DNA of 10,142 nucleotides from DASXMX01 sp036794395 (GCA_036794395.1 DAIRGS010000257.1:1-10142); one strand, 5' to 3'; shown: positions 1 to 7,761, counted from the stretch's first letter. The notes: a model not told the origin generated them from the letters alone. Made by a program: numbers and translations.

Positions 1-1
1 G

Positions 2-43
2 CGGGTCAAGCTGAAGTCGGTCTACCCTAAAATCATTGTGTGA
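2..43 (+). CDS. Tail of an upstream reading frame cut by the window edge
   Basis: Frame 2 is open from the first base to a TGA at 41-43 and reads RVKLKSVYPKIIV. Only 13 codons are visible, so no family can be named and it may be chance. The composition (K, V, I, Y, P) is protein-like. The stop overlaps the start region of the next reading frame by a few bases. Either two genes are closely coupled here, or one gene changes frame at this point. Confidence 0.3.
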   Translation, partial: RVKLKSVYPKIIV

Positions 44-440
44 CAGAGCACTAGCGGCACTGAACTTGGACGACACGCCTTGGCTAGACCCGGCTAAGCG
101 CCCGTCGCCACTCGTGGAATCAACCGTGACCAGGCTCATGGCCACGTTACCCGCGGCGCAGAGCCTGGAATTGAAAATCCGTAAAAAGCGCGATGCCATG
201 ACCTCGGCACTTCCCGGCCGGCTGACCGCACAGGGCATCGTGGTCAAGGGGCCGTCGCCCGTGCGGATGCGTTCGGGCGCGCCGGGTGCAACCGGCGGCG
301 CAATCGCATACGCGATCGATAATGATGGGAACCTTATCCGCATCGCCCAATTGACCGGAGGCGATTGGCGGGCGGACGAGTTGCAATTGAAGAACGTCCC
401 TGACGGCGCGATCGTCCTGGTGGGCGGGCCGATCAAGTGA
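36..440 (+). CDS. Small hypothetical protein, possibly the C-terminal part of a larger one
   Basis: This 134-codon frame begins at a TTG at 36. It is open back to position 15, after a stop at 12-14. No ATG occurs before 138, so GTG codons at 114 or 126 or the ATG at 138 are alternative starts. I do not recognise the family. The N-terminal half is polar, with a basic stretch (KIRKKRD) near residues 48-54. The C-terminal half looks like a compact beta-rich fold, with runs such as GGAIAYAIDNDGN, LIRIAQL and PDGAIVLVGG. No signal peptide or membrane segment is evident. It ends 36 bases before the GYF/RDD gene, so both are probably cotranscribed. The weak start and the frame ending at 43 leave open that this is the end of a frameshifted longer gene. 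Confidence 0.5.
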   Translation: MCDRALAALNLDDTPWLDPAKRPSPLVESTVTRLMATLPAAQSLELKIRKKRDAMTSALPGRLTAQGIVVKGPSPVRMRSGAPGATGGAIAYAIDNDGNLIRIAQLTGGDWRADELQLKNVPDGAIVLVGGPIK

Positions 441-476
441 TGGAGGCGTGGCGCCCCGTGCGTCCAAAGGACTTGT

Positions 477-1415
477 ATGCCCGAATCGACATTCTACGTG
501 CGAATACGCGGCAAGATCGCCGGCCCGTTTGACACCGCAGGGCTACAGAAGATGGTGCGCCGCGGGATGCTGTCGCGGATACACGAGATTTCCGAGGATC
601 GAACCAACTGGAATTCCGCCGGGGACTACGAAGACCTGTTTCCGATTAAGACCGACGCGGTTTCCATTGGTGTGGCCGCGCGCGCACCAGAGGATTTTGG
701 GTTGTCGCCCATTGACGGAGCGGTGGATTTCGCTTCCCTGAGCGGCGCGGGCGGGCGGGCCGCCGGTGAATCACAGTATTATTATGCACAGGGCGGTCAA
801 TCGGTGGGGCCGGTCGCTATTTCGGTCCTGATGGCCCTTGCACAAAACCGCACGCTTCAGCCCGAGGATCAAGTCTGGCGGCAATCCGATCCGGCAGCCG
901 TTTACGCACGTCAAGTTCCAGCGCTGGCTCCGTTTTTTTCGGCGACGCTGCCGTACCCATCTCGCAGAGCGGAGAATGATCGCTATGCCGGATTTTGGCG
1001 CCGATTTGGCGCATGGATTATTGATACGATCATTGTTGTCATCGCAGCTAATGCGGTGGCTATTGTCGGCGTTTTCGTCCTCCGGGCCATGCTGGTATCC
1101 AGCAACGCCACACGGCAAGGTATTTACGAACTCGCTTTTCTAATCGGCGGTCTTGCGGGCATCGTCGTTCCATGGCTTTACTATGCTTGTTTTGAGAGTT
1201 CCGCCCGACGAGCCACACCAGGCAAATTGGCCCTGGGTCTTGAGGTGATTACCGAAGCCGGTGAGCAACTCTCCTTCGGCCGGGCAACGGGCCGACATTT
1301 CGGCCAATACCTCTCTGGTCTGATCCTGTATTTCGGATACTTCATGGCCGGGTGGACCCAGCGGAAGCAAGCACTTCACGATCTGATGGCGGGGTGCTTG
1401 GTTGTGAATAAGTGA
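477..1415 (+). CDS. Membrane protein with two GYF_2-like modules and an RDD domain
   Basis: The protein has 312 residues. Residues about 5-57 resemble a GYF_2 domain (FYVRIRGKIAGPFDTAGLQKM, then a Trp near residue 45). A second, more divergent copy lies at about 100-155 (YYYAQGGQSVGP, then DQVWRQ). GYF_2 modules are thought to bind peptides. From about 168 to the end is an RDD domain: R-F-G-A-W-I-I-D begins the first membrane segment (about 175-203), a second spans about 216-238 and a third about 276-292. A conserved RRATPGKLALGL segment sits between, and QALHDLMAG is near the end, with its Asp matching the family. RDD proteins are polytopic and mostly uncharacterised; some have been linked to ion transport. 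The start is supported by AAAGGA at 466-471, five bases before ATG. The domains are clear; the function is unknown. Confidence 0.88.
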   Translation: MPESTFYVRIRGKIAGPFDTAGLQKMVRRGMLSRIHEISEDRTNWNSAGDYEDLFPIKTDAVSIGVAARAPEDFGLSPIDGAVDFASLSGAGGRAAGESQYYYAQGGQSVGPVAISVLMALAQNRTLQPEDQVWRQSDPAAVYARQVPALAPFFSATLPYPSRRAENDRYAGFWRRFGAWIIDTIIVVIAANAVAIVGVFVLRAMLVSSNATRQGIYELAFLIGGLAGIVVPWLYYACFESSARRATPGKLALGLEVITEAGEQLSFGRATGRHFGQYLSGLILYFGYFMAGWTQRKQALHDLMAGCLVVNK

Positions 1416-1571
1416 GGCTGAAACCGGTTGCGAAGTCGATGCAAATAACGGGCTGCCGAAATCATCTTCGCGGGATCAGCCGCTCCACTTCGGCGGATAA
1501 TGGCCGGATTTTGCAAGTTTTGGGGCATTCTCTTCAAGACAGCCCTGCAAATACGGGTTACATTAGGGTCA
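1416..1571 (+). promoter_or_regulatory. Intergenic region with a candidate sigma70-like promoter at 1536-1564
   Basis: This 156-base gap separates the RDD gene from the haem protein. AAGACA at 1536-1541 (four of six matches to TTGACA) is followed after 17 bases by TACATT at 1559-1564 (four of six matches to TATAAT). Transcription from it would begin near 1571, just at the ATG at 1572, giving a nearly leaderless message. The match is modest and the sigma factor consensus in this lineage is uncertain. No strong hairpin plus T-run terminator for the RDD gene is visible. If the ATG at 1500 is used instead, part of this stretch is coding. Confidence 0.25.
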
Positions 1572-3995
1572 ATGGGATCCGTCCGCCCTCAACTTGCCCT
1601 GCTATCCACCCTTCTATTTGTACCTTTCATCCTCTGCGCGCAGCCCGCCGACAATTCGCCCCCCGCGCCCCCTGCTCAAACCCCGGCAATCCAGGCCGCC
1701 CCAAGCCTGCAGATCTACTCCTATCAGGGCCAGATACTTCCTTACCTGACCAAACACTGCTTCGCCTGTCACGGCAATGGTAAGTCCAAAGCCGATCTGT
1801 CCTTCGATCAGTTTAAGGATGATCTCTCCGTCTATTCCGACCGAAAAACGTGGGACAGCGTTCAGCACATGCTGGAAACCCACGAGATGCCGCCCGCCAA
1901 ACGGCCGCAGCCCAAAGAAGATGAAACCGATTCCACCCTCACCGCCATCCGAGGAGTCTTTGATCGCTTCGACCGGACCGCCAAGCCCAACCCCGGCCGC
2001 GTGACGATGCGTCGCCTTAATAAGACTGAATACAACAACACCATCCGCGACCTGGTCGGCATCGATTTCAAACCCGCCGACGATTTCCCCGCCGATGACG
2101 TCGGCTACGGCTTCGACAACATCGGCGACGTGCTTTCGGTCACCCCGTTGCTCCTGGAAAAATATCTCTCCGCCGCCGAGCAGGTGCTGGAACAGGGCAT
2201 CGTCATCCTCGATCCCCCCAAGCCCACCCGCTCGCAGATCGGCGCCATCCGCCTCAATGCCACCGCCACCAAATCCGAGCTCGGCGGAACCATCTCCTTC
2301 GACGAAGGCGACTACATCATCCGCGCCCGCGTCTCCGGCGATCAGATCGGCGATGAACCCGTCCGCGCCATGATCCGCGTAGCCGGCAAAGATCTCAAAG
2401 AATTCGAAGTCCCCAACCCCAAGGGCCGGTCGATGACCATCCAGGCCCGCCTCCGCATGAAGCCCGGCACCGCCCGCGTCGGTGTAGCATTCCTCAATCC
2501 CTTCAAACTCCCCGCACCCACCACGCTCCCCACAACCGAGCCCGCACTCGCGGCCACACAACCCGCAACCAAACCTGCCCTCAACGCCAACGGCCAACCG
2601 CGCCGCTTCGGCCAGCAGCCCCCTGTCAGCGATGGCCGGACGCGCATCCTCTTCCTCCAGGGAATTGAAGTCGAAGGCCCCTTCGATCCCCCGCCCCCCG
2701 AGCTTCCCGAGGCGCACAAACGCCTGATGGCCCACGACCCCGGCCTCGCCCCACGCGATGCCGCCACGCAAATTATCACGCGCTTCGCATCGAAGGCATA
2801 TCGCCGCCCTGTCCGTCCCCAGGAGGTCGACGCTTGCCTGCGCATCTACGATGCCGCGACTTCCAAGGGCAATCGCTTCGAGCTGTGCATGCGGGCCGCC
2901 CTCTACCGCGTCATGGTCTCGCCCAACTTCCTCTTCCGCGTCGAGCTCGATCCGCCCGGCGCTAAAGAAGGCGAAACCTACGCCATCAACGAATACGAAC
3001 TCGCCAGCCGTCTCTCATACTTCCTCTGGAACAGCACCCCCGATGACGAGCTGATGTCACTCGCCTCCAAAGGCGAGCTCCGCACCCATCTCGATGCCCA
3101 GCTTCATCGCATGGTGCAGGATCCCAAGTCCGTCTCCTTCCTCTACGGCTTTGCCGAGCAGTGGCTCGCCCTCCGCAAGCTGGAGATCTCCTCCCCCGAT
3201 CCAAAGCAGTTCCCCAGTTTCGACGACAATCTTCGCAACGCCATGATCCGCGAGAGCGACCTGTTCTTCGAGGCCATCGTTCGCGAAGACCGCCGCATCC
3301 TCGATCTGCTGGATGCCGATTTCACCTTCGTCAATGGCCAGCTCGCCAAGCACTACGGCATAGATGGCGTGAAGGGCAAGAAATTCGTCCGCGTCAAAGC
3401 CCCCCTCAATCGCGGCGGAATTCTAACCCAGGCCAGCGTCCTCACTCTCACTTCCAACGCCACCCGCACCTCCCCGGTTAAACGCGGCAAATTCATTCTC
3501 GAACAGATTCTCAACACCCCCCCGCCCCCACCACCGCCAGATGTCCCCGCCCTCGATGAACAAAAGCAACTGACCGGCACCCTCCGCCAAGTCATGGAAC
3601 AGCACCGTGCCAACGCGCTGTGCGCTTCCTGTCATCAGCGCATGGATCCCATCGGCTTCGCGTTCGAGAACTTCGACGCCATCGGTGTCTGGCGCGATAA
3701 AGACGGCCAAGCCTCCATTGATGCGTCCGGCACCCTCCCCGACGGCAAAACCTTCAACGGTCCCGATGGCCTCAAACAGCTTCTAAAAGCCAAAAAGACC
3801 CTTTTCGTCCGCTGCGTCGCCGAAAAAATGCTGACCTACGCAACGGGACGCGGGTTGGAGTATTACGATAGACGGGCAGTCGACAAGATCATGTCCGAGC
3901 TGGCCCGCAACGATTATCGCTTTTCAACCCTTCTGACCGAGATCGTTAAGAGCGATCCGTTTCAGATGAGAACCGCCACCGGAGAATCGCAATGA
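1572..3995 (+). CDS. Secreted planctomycete-type c-haem protein (PSD/DUF1587/1595/1592/1588/1585)
   Basis: The protein has 807 residues from the ATG at 1572. I chose this start because it gives a compact signal peptide (an Arg, then LALLSTLLFVPFILCA, then AQP). The in-frame ATG at 1500 would add 24 residues ahead of it. A first haem site, CFACH (residues 63-67), lies in a PSD cytochrome c domain. It is followed by DUF1587 (about 142-207, RRLNKTEYNNTIRDLVG), a beta-rich region resembling a carbohydrate-binding module (about 223-312), and a Pro/Thr/Ala-rich linker (about 312-350). Then come DUF1595 (about 398-455), DUF1592 (about 470-600, ASRLSYFLW) and DUF1588 (about 614-715). DUF1588 holds the family proline run and a second haem site, CASCH (684-688), before RMDPIGFAFENFDAIG. 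DUF1585 closes the protein (about 744-800). Such proteins are exported and probably carry electrons, but their substrates are unknown. The stop overlaps the next start. The architecture is certain; the biochemical role is not. Confidence 0.93.
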   Translation: MGSVRPQLALLSTLLFVPFILCAQPADNSPPAPPAQTPAIQAAPSLQIYSYQGQILPYLTKHCFACHGNGKSKADLSFDQFKDDLSVYSDRKTWDSVQHMLETHEMPPAKRPQPKEDETDSTLTAIRGVFDRFDRTAKPNPGRVTMRRLNKTEYNNTIRDLVGIDFKPADDFPADDVGYGFDNIGDVLSVTPLLLEKYLSAAEQVLEQGIVILDPPKPTRSQIGAIRLNATATKSELGGTISFDEGDYIIRARVSGDQIGDEPVRAMIRVAGKDLKEFEVPNPKGRSMTIQARLRMKPGTARVGVAFLNPFKLPAPTTLPTTEPALAATQPATKPALNANGQPRRFGQQPPVSDGRTRILFLQGIEVEGPFDPPPPELPEAHKRLMAHDPGLAPRDAATQIITRFASKAYRRPVRPQEVDACLRIYDAATSKGNRFELCMRAALYRVMVSPNFLFRVELDPPGAKEGETYAINEYELASRLSYFLWNSTPDDELMSLASKGELRTHLDAQLHRMVQDPKSVSFLYGFAEQWLALRKLEISSPDPKQFPSFDDNLRNAMIRESDLFFEAIVREDRRILDLLDADFTFVNGQLAKHYGIDGVKGKKFVRVKAPLNRGGILTQASVLTLTSNATRTSPVKRGKFILEQILNTPPPPPPPDVPALDEQKQLTGTLRQVMEQHRANALCASCHQRMDPIGFAFENFDAIGVWRDKDGQASIDASGTLPDGKTFNGPDGLKQLLKAKKTLFVRCVAEKMLTYATGRGLEYYDRRAVDKIMSELARNDYRFSTLLTEIVKSDPFQMRTATGESQ

Positions 3996-5359
3996 GCTAC
4001 CCAGGGATTTCGCGTCGTGCAGTCCTTCGCGGTATCGGGACGGCCATGACGCTGCCCCTGCTCGACGCGATGGTCTCCAAGGCCGCCGCCGCTGCCGTTC
4101 CCGGCGCAGCCACTGCCGGCTCGGGTGCGGCTGCCGCCCTCGCCCCGCGTCGTATGGCATTCCTCTACGTCCCCAATGGGGCGTATATGCCCTACTGGAT
4201 GCCAAAAACTCCCGGTGCTGATTACGAAATGACCCCCTGCCTCGAGCCCATGGCCGAGCACCGCGACGACCTGCTCGTCCTGGGCGGCCTCACCTGCGAC
4301 AAAGCCCGCGCCAATGGCGATGGCGGCGGCGACCACGCCCGCGCCGGTGGCGCCTTCCTCACCGGCGCTCAACCCAAGAAAACCGCCGGGGCCAACTTCC
4401 GGGCCGGCGTATCAGCCGACCAGATCGCCGCCCGTCGCCTGGGCGAAAAAACACGCTTCCCCTCCCTCGAAATCGCCATTGAAGGCTACCGCGGCGCGGG
4501 CAACTGCGACTCGGGCTACTCCTGCGTTTACGAACACACACTCGCTTGGCGCAACGCCACAACCCCGCTGCCCACCGAAGTAAACCCCAAGGCCGTCTTC
4601 AACCGCCTCTTCTCCGATCAGCCCAACGATCCCGAAACCCTCGCCCGCAACGAGCTGCGCACCAGCGTGCTCGATGCCGTCCTGGAAGACGCCAACACCC
4701 TCAATCGCAAGCTCGGCGGCAACGATCGCCAGAAGCTCGATCAATACCTCACCGGCGTCCGCGAGCTCGAACAGCGCATCACCCGCTCCGAAAAACTCTC
4801 CGCCGTGGAACTTCCGGAAGATGTCTCGCGCCCCGAAGGCGTCCCCGCCGATCTCACCGACCACATTCACATGATGTGCGATCTGATGGTCCTGGCTTTC
4901 CAGACCGATGTCACCCGCATCGTCACCTTCATGATCGGCCGCGAAGGCAGCGAACAGAAATACCGCTCCGCCGGCGTCACTGAAGGCCACCACTCCATCT
5001 CCCACCACCAGGGCAAGCCCGAAAACATCGCCAAGATCAAAGCGATCAATATCTACCACATGCAGCAGCTCGCCTACCTCACCAGGAAGCTCAAATCCAT
5101 AAAAGAAGGCGACGGCAATCTGCTCGATAACTGCATGGTCGCCTACGGCAGCGCCATCGCCGACCCCAACCGCCACGCCCACGAAGACCTCCCCGTCCTC
5201 CTCGTCGGCCGCGGCGGCGGCACCATCAAGTCCGGCCGCTACATGCGCGCCCCATCCGAAACCCCGCTCAATAACCTATGGATGTCCATGCTCGATCGCT
5301 TCGGCGCGCCAACCACCTCCCTCGGTGACGGCACCGGCCCCCTCCAGGAATTGGCCTGA
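3992..5359 (+). CDS. Tat-exported DUF1552 protein, partner of the c-haem protein
   Basis: The protein has 455 residues. It starts inside the previous gene's stop (ATGA overlap at 3992-3995), with GGAGA at 3981-3985 as ribosome site, so translation is coupled. The N-terminus is a twin-arginine signal: S-R-R-A-V-L-R-G at residues 7-14, a hydrophobic stretch through LPLLDAM, then an Ala-rich linker to about residue 50. The body matches DUF1552: MAFLYVPNGAYMPYWMP (55-71), GGGDHARAGGAFLTGAQPKK (111-130), GNCDSGYSCVY (170-180), EGHHSISHHQGKP (331-343) and NRHAHEDLPVLLVGRGGG (393-410). The final segment resembles secreted DUF1501-type, alkaline-phosphatase-like proteins; that relation is from memory of the families. 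The many conserved His and Asp residues could bind metal (inference). Tat export implies folding, perhaps with a cofactor, in the cytoplasm. DUF1552 genes commonly sit next to DUF1592/1588 haem genes. No enzymatic reaction is established. Confidence 0.92.
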   Translation: MSYPGISRRAVLRGIGTAMTLPLLDAMVSKAAAAAVPGAATAGSGAAAALAPRRMAFLYVPNGAYMPYWMPKTPGADYEMTPCLEPMAEHRDDLLVLGGLTCDKARANGDGGGDHARAGGAFLTGAQPKKTAGANFRAGVSADQIAARRLGEKTRFPSLEIAIEGYRGAGNCDSGYSCVYEHTLAWRNATTPLPTEVNPKAVFNRLFSDQPNDPETLARNELRTSVLDAVLEDANTLNRKLGGNDRQKLDQYLTGVRELEQRITRSEKLSAVELPEDVSRPEGVPADLTDHIHMMCDLMVLAFQTDVTRIVTFMIGREGSEQKYRSAGVTEGHHSISHHQGKPENIAKIKAINIYHMQQLAYLTRKLKSIKEGDGNLLDNCMVAYGSAIADPNRHAHEDLPVLLVGRGGGTIKSGRYMRAPSETPLNNLWMSMLDRFGAPTTSLGDGTGPLQELA

Positions 5360-5369
5360 ACGACCTGCG

Positions 5370-5487
5370 AGATTCAGCGCCATTGCATTTAAGTGGCACG
5401 GCCTTCCAGGCCGTGGGTCGCGGACGCTTCGGGTCCGGCGCCGGGTGAGATGTGGGAAAACCAACGTGCCGAATCGAGCATTTCCTC
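5370..5487 (+). repeat. Dispersed structured repeat, copy A
   Basis: This stretch, between the convergent DUF1552 and diguanylate cyclase genes, recurs twice at 7875-8131. Its core holds a perfect 8-bp hairpin at 5397-5415 (CACGGCCT, loop TCC, AGGCCGTG) and a second hairpin at 5421-5437 (CGGAC/GTCCG). It also has the box AGATGTGGGAAAACCAA at 5448-5464, identical in all three copies. The best-matching part is 5393-5471; weaker similarity reaches 5370 (GATTC.GCG) and 5487 (GCATTT.CT). No T-run follows the hairpin, so it is not a classical intrinsic terminator, although it could protect or end both converging messages. I do not know a named family for it. Confidence 0.85.
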
Positions 5488-5520
5488 CCACAAACCTCAC
5501 CGCAAGAAGTCCCCCGAAAA

Positions 5521-5555
5521 CAACTCACAACTCACAACTCACAACTCACAACTCG
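5521..5555. repeat. Heptanucleotide tandem array, CAACTCA x 4.9
   Basis: Four exact CAACTCA units are followed by CAACTC and a G. On the minus strand the unit is TGAGTTG. The array covers the 3' end of the diguanylate cyclase gene: its last codons and its TGA (plus-strand 5539-5541) lie inside it. Because seven is not a multiple of three, units on the minus strand place TGA in every frame, while the plus strand has none. Gain or loss of units by slippage would change only the last few residues of the enzyme. Confidence 0.95.
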
Positions 5556-7761
5556 CCCCGCCCATCGAATACCCATCCCGCCCCGCTCTTTTGACCTTAT
5601 ACATCTGCTCATCCGCCGTACGTTGAAGTGCGGTCGCATCGCTTCCGTCGACCGGAAACGCCGCGATACCGATGCTCGCCGTAACCACCAGATCCGTCCC
5701 GCAAACCCGGAACGGCTCCCGCAAACACTCCACCAGCTTCGCCGCCACCACCACTGCCCCTTGCGCTTCCTGTAGCTCAGGGAGAACGATCATAAATTCA
5801 TCCCCGCCCATCCGCGCGATCGTATCAGTCTGGCGAAGCTGCGCACGAATCCGCTCGGCAAACTGCCGCAAAATCGAGTCCCCCGCATCGTGGCCCAGCG
5901 TGTCGTTGATCTGCTTGAAGTGATCCACATCCAGGGCCAACAGCGCGAGCGGCTTGCCCGACCGTCCCGCCAGCGTGATGGCCTGCTGGAGCCGATCTTG
6001 AAAGAACACCCGGTTCGGCAACCCCGTCAGCGAATCATGCCGCACCAGATGCGCAAGCTGCCGGGTCGTCGTATGGTGATCGATGCAGATGCGCGCCAGA
6101 TCGCCAGCCGTCCGCAGCACCTGCAATTCCGCCGGCGAAGGCCGCCCCTCCCGCCGCGAGAACACCAGCAGCAGACCGTTGGGCGCACGATCCCCGGATC
6201 GCAGCAAATAGGTCCAGCACGATCGAAATCCCTGCGGGGCGGCCACCGCCCGCACCTTGACCCACAGGTCTTCGGTCGCGATGTGCGTGACCCCGCAGCT
6301 GCTCGGATCGGACCACGCCGAGCTGGAAAGCCCCGCCGCCAGGGCCAGCCGATCGTCCTCCAAAGCACTCAAACAATCCGCATGCAGGCTCGGCGCGTGG
6401 ATGGTTAAAAGTCCGTCTTGCAGTGCGATCACCGCCGCGGGAAAGTCCACCTGAAATTCCACCGAAGAGGCCAGCTTGCTCAACACTTTTTCGATCGGCG
6501 CATCCAGCGCAACCATCTCAAGCACCCGCCGCCGATCTCTTTCAAGATACTCGGCCATCTTCCGCTCGGTCACATCCTGCACCGTCACCACCGATTTGAT
6601 GGGCCGGTCGTTCCCATCATGAAGCGACGCGGCATTGATCGTCGCCCAGATGACCCGCCCATCCTTCCGCACATATCGCTTTTCCGCGCTGTATTCTTTG
6701 ACCTCGCCCCGCAACATTTTTAACGCGACCCGGCGGCCTTCCTCGACATCGTCAGGGTGCGTCAGGTCGGTAAATGTCATGCGAACCAGCTCATCGGCCG
6801 AGTACCCGCAAATCTGGCACAACTTGGCATTCACCCGCACGATCCGGCCGGTGCGCAGATCGATCTGTAACTTCCCGACGCTGGCCAGTTCGAATGTCGC
6901 CCGAAACTCTTCCTCGCTCGCCCGCAGCGCATCCTCAGCCTGCGTACGCGCCGTAACGTCCTGGATCTGAGAAATGAAATACAGCGGCTTGCCGTTTTCC
7001 CCGCGCACCAGCGCCACGTTCAGCGACACCCATACCAACCGGCCATCGCGATGAATGTACCGCTTGAGCATTTCATAATCCGCGATCTTGCCCGCCAGCA
7101 GTTGCTGCACGTATACCAGATCCGCCTGCAGATCATCGGGGTGCGTGATGGACTGAAAATCGCGCGACAGCATTTCTTCCAAACCATATCCCACGATCCT
7201 GCACAGCGACTGATTCACCTGAATGAACCGGCCATCGATCCCCACGATCGCCATCCCGATCGTCGCATGATCAAACGCAGTTCGAAAACGCTCTTCGCTT
7301 TCGCGAATCCGCTGCTGCGATTTCTCCCGCTCCCCCATATCACGAACGTTCGCCAGGACCGCTTTCCGCCCGCCAATCTCGATCAGACAAATCCGCGACT
7401 CCACCGGCGATATAGTTCCGTCCCGATGCAGGTGCCGCCCCTTAACCGTCAGCGTCTCGTCCGACCCAAGCGATCCCCATCGCCGCGCAAGCTCCGGCGG
7501 CTCAAAATCCAATTCGAAGTCGGAAACCAGCATCCCCAGAAGCGCTTCACGCGTGTGCCCCAGGCTCTCACACGCGCGAGTATTCGCATCCAGCACCCGA
7601 CCGGTCATATCGTGCAGGAACACCGCATCGGGCGCAATCTCGACCAGCCGCCGAAACCGCTCTTCACTTTCTCTCAGAAGCCGGTTGGCTTCGAGAACCA
7701 GCGCCGACGATTCGGTCTGCTCAATCAGCGTCAAATTGATCCGATTGGGCGATCCCATCAT
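5539..7761 (-). CDS. Soluble diguanylate cyclase: three PAS, GAF-like region and GGDEF
   Basis: The protein has 740 residues and should make cyclic di-GMP from two GTP. No signal peptide or membrane segment is seen, so it is probably cytoplasmic. Three PAS/PAC units lie at about 31-145, 152-274 and 280-400, each introduced by an ESEERF-like segment typical of signalling linkers. Units two and three share THPDD and R-DGR motifs. A GAF-like region follows at about 410-568. The GGDEF domain runs about 570-735: DSLTGLPNR, DVDHFKQINDTLGH (metal-binding Asp near 611-613) and GGDEF intact at 652-656. RQTD at 643-646 sits five residues before the motif, the spacing of the product-inhibition I-site. 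No EAL or HD-GYP domain is attached. ATG codons at 7761 and 7758 are both possible; the GATGAGA sequence upstream is a weak ribosome site. The PAS ligands are unknown. The C-terminus falls in a heptanucleotide tandem array. Confidence 0.93.
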   Translation of the reverse strand: MMGSPNRINLTLIEQTESSALVLEANRLLRESEERFRRLVEIAPDAVFLHDMTGRVLDANTRACESLGHTREALLGMLVSDFELDFEPPELARRWGSLGSDETLTVKGRHLHRDGTISPVESRICLIEIGGRKAVLANVRDMGEREKSQQRIRESEERFRTAFDHATIGMAIVGIDGRFIQVNQSLCRIVGYGLEEMLSRDFQSITHPDDLQADLVYVQQLLAGKIADYEMLKRYIHRDGRLVWVSLNVALVRGENGKPLYFISQIQDVTARTQAEDALRASEEEFRATFELASVGKLQIDLRTGRIVRVNAKLCQICGYSADELVRMTFTDLTHPDDVEEGRRVALKMLRGEVKEYSAEKRYVRKDGRVIWATINAASLHDGNDRPIKSVVTVQDVTERKMAEYLERDRRRVLEMVALDAPIEKVLSKLASSVEFQVDFPAAVIALQDGLLTIHAPSLHADCLSALEDDRLALAAGLSSSAWSDPSSCGVTHIATEDLWVKVRAVAAPQGFRSCWTYLLRSGDRAPNGLLLVFSRREGRPSPAELQVLRTAGDLARICIDHHTTTRQLAHLVRHDSLTGLPNRVFFQDRLQQAITLAGRSGKPLALLALDVDHFKQINDTLGHDAGDSILRQFAERIRAQLRQTDTIARMGGDEFMIVLPELQEAQGAVVVAAKLVECLREPFRVCGTDLVVTASIGIAAFPVDGSDATALQRTADEQMYKVKRAGRDGYSMGGASCEL

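Noticed and set aside
1491..1499. DnaA-box-like GGCGGATAA near the composition change
   Set aside because: It is a single imperfect copy (seven of nine), with no cluster, no AT-rich unwinding region and no dnaA or dnaN gene nearby.
1614..2771. A 385-codon open frame on the minus strand opposite the haem protein gene
   Set aside because: It is Gly/Asp/Glu-rich with no recognisable domain, and it mirrors a strongly supported plus-strand gene with haem motifs and a known domain order. It is a by-product of high GC.
3512..3535. Slippage or frameshift site in the C-run of the haem protein gene
   Set aside because: The frame is intact on both sides, and the proline run it encodes is a usual feature of DUF1588 proteins. 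The C-run near 9864-9871 in the glycosyltransferase also keeps frame.
5397..5437. Intrinsic terminator for the DUF1552 gene
   Set aside because: The hairpins are strong but no T-run follows on either strand, and the same hairpins recur elsewhere as part of the dispersed repeat.
5521..5555. CRISPR array or iteron origin
   Set aside because: The seven-base units are directly adjacent with no spacers. There are no cas genes and no replication initiator gene.
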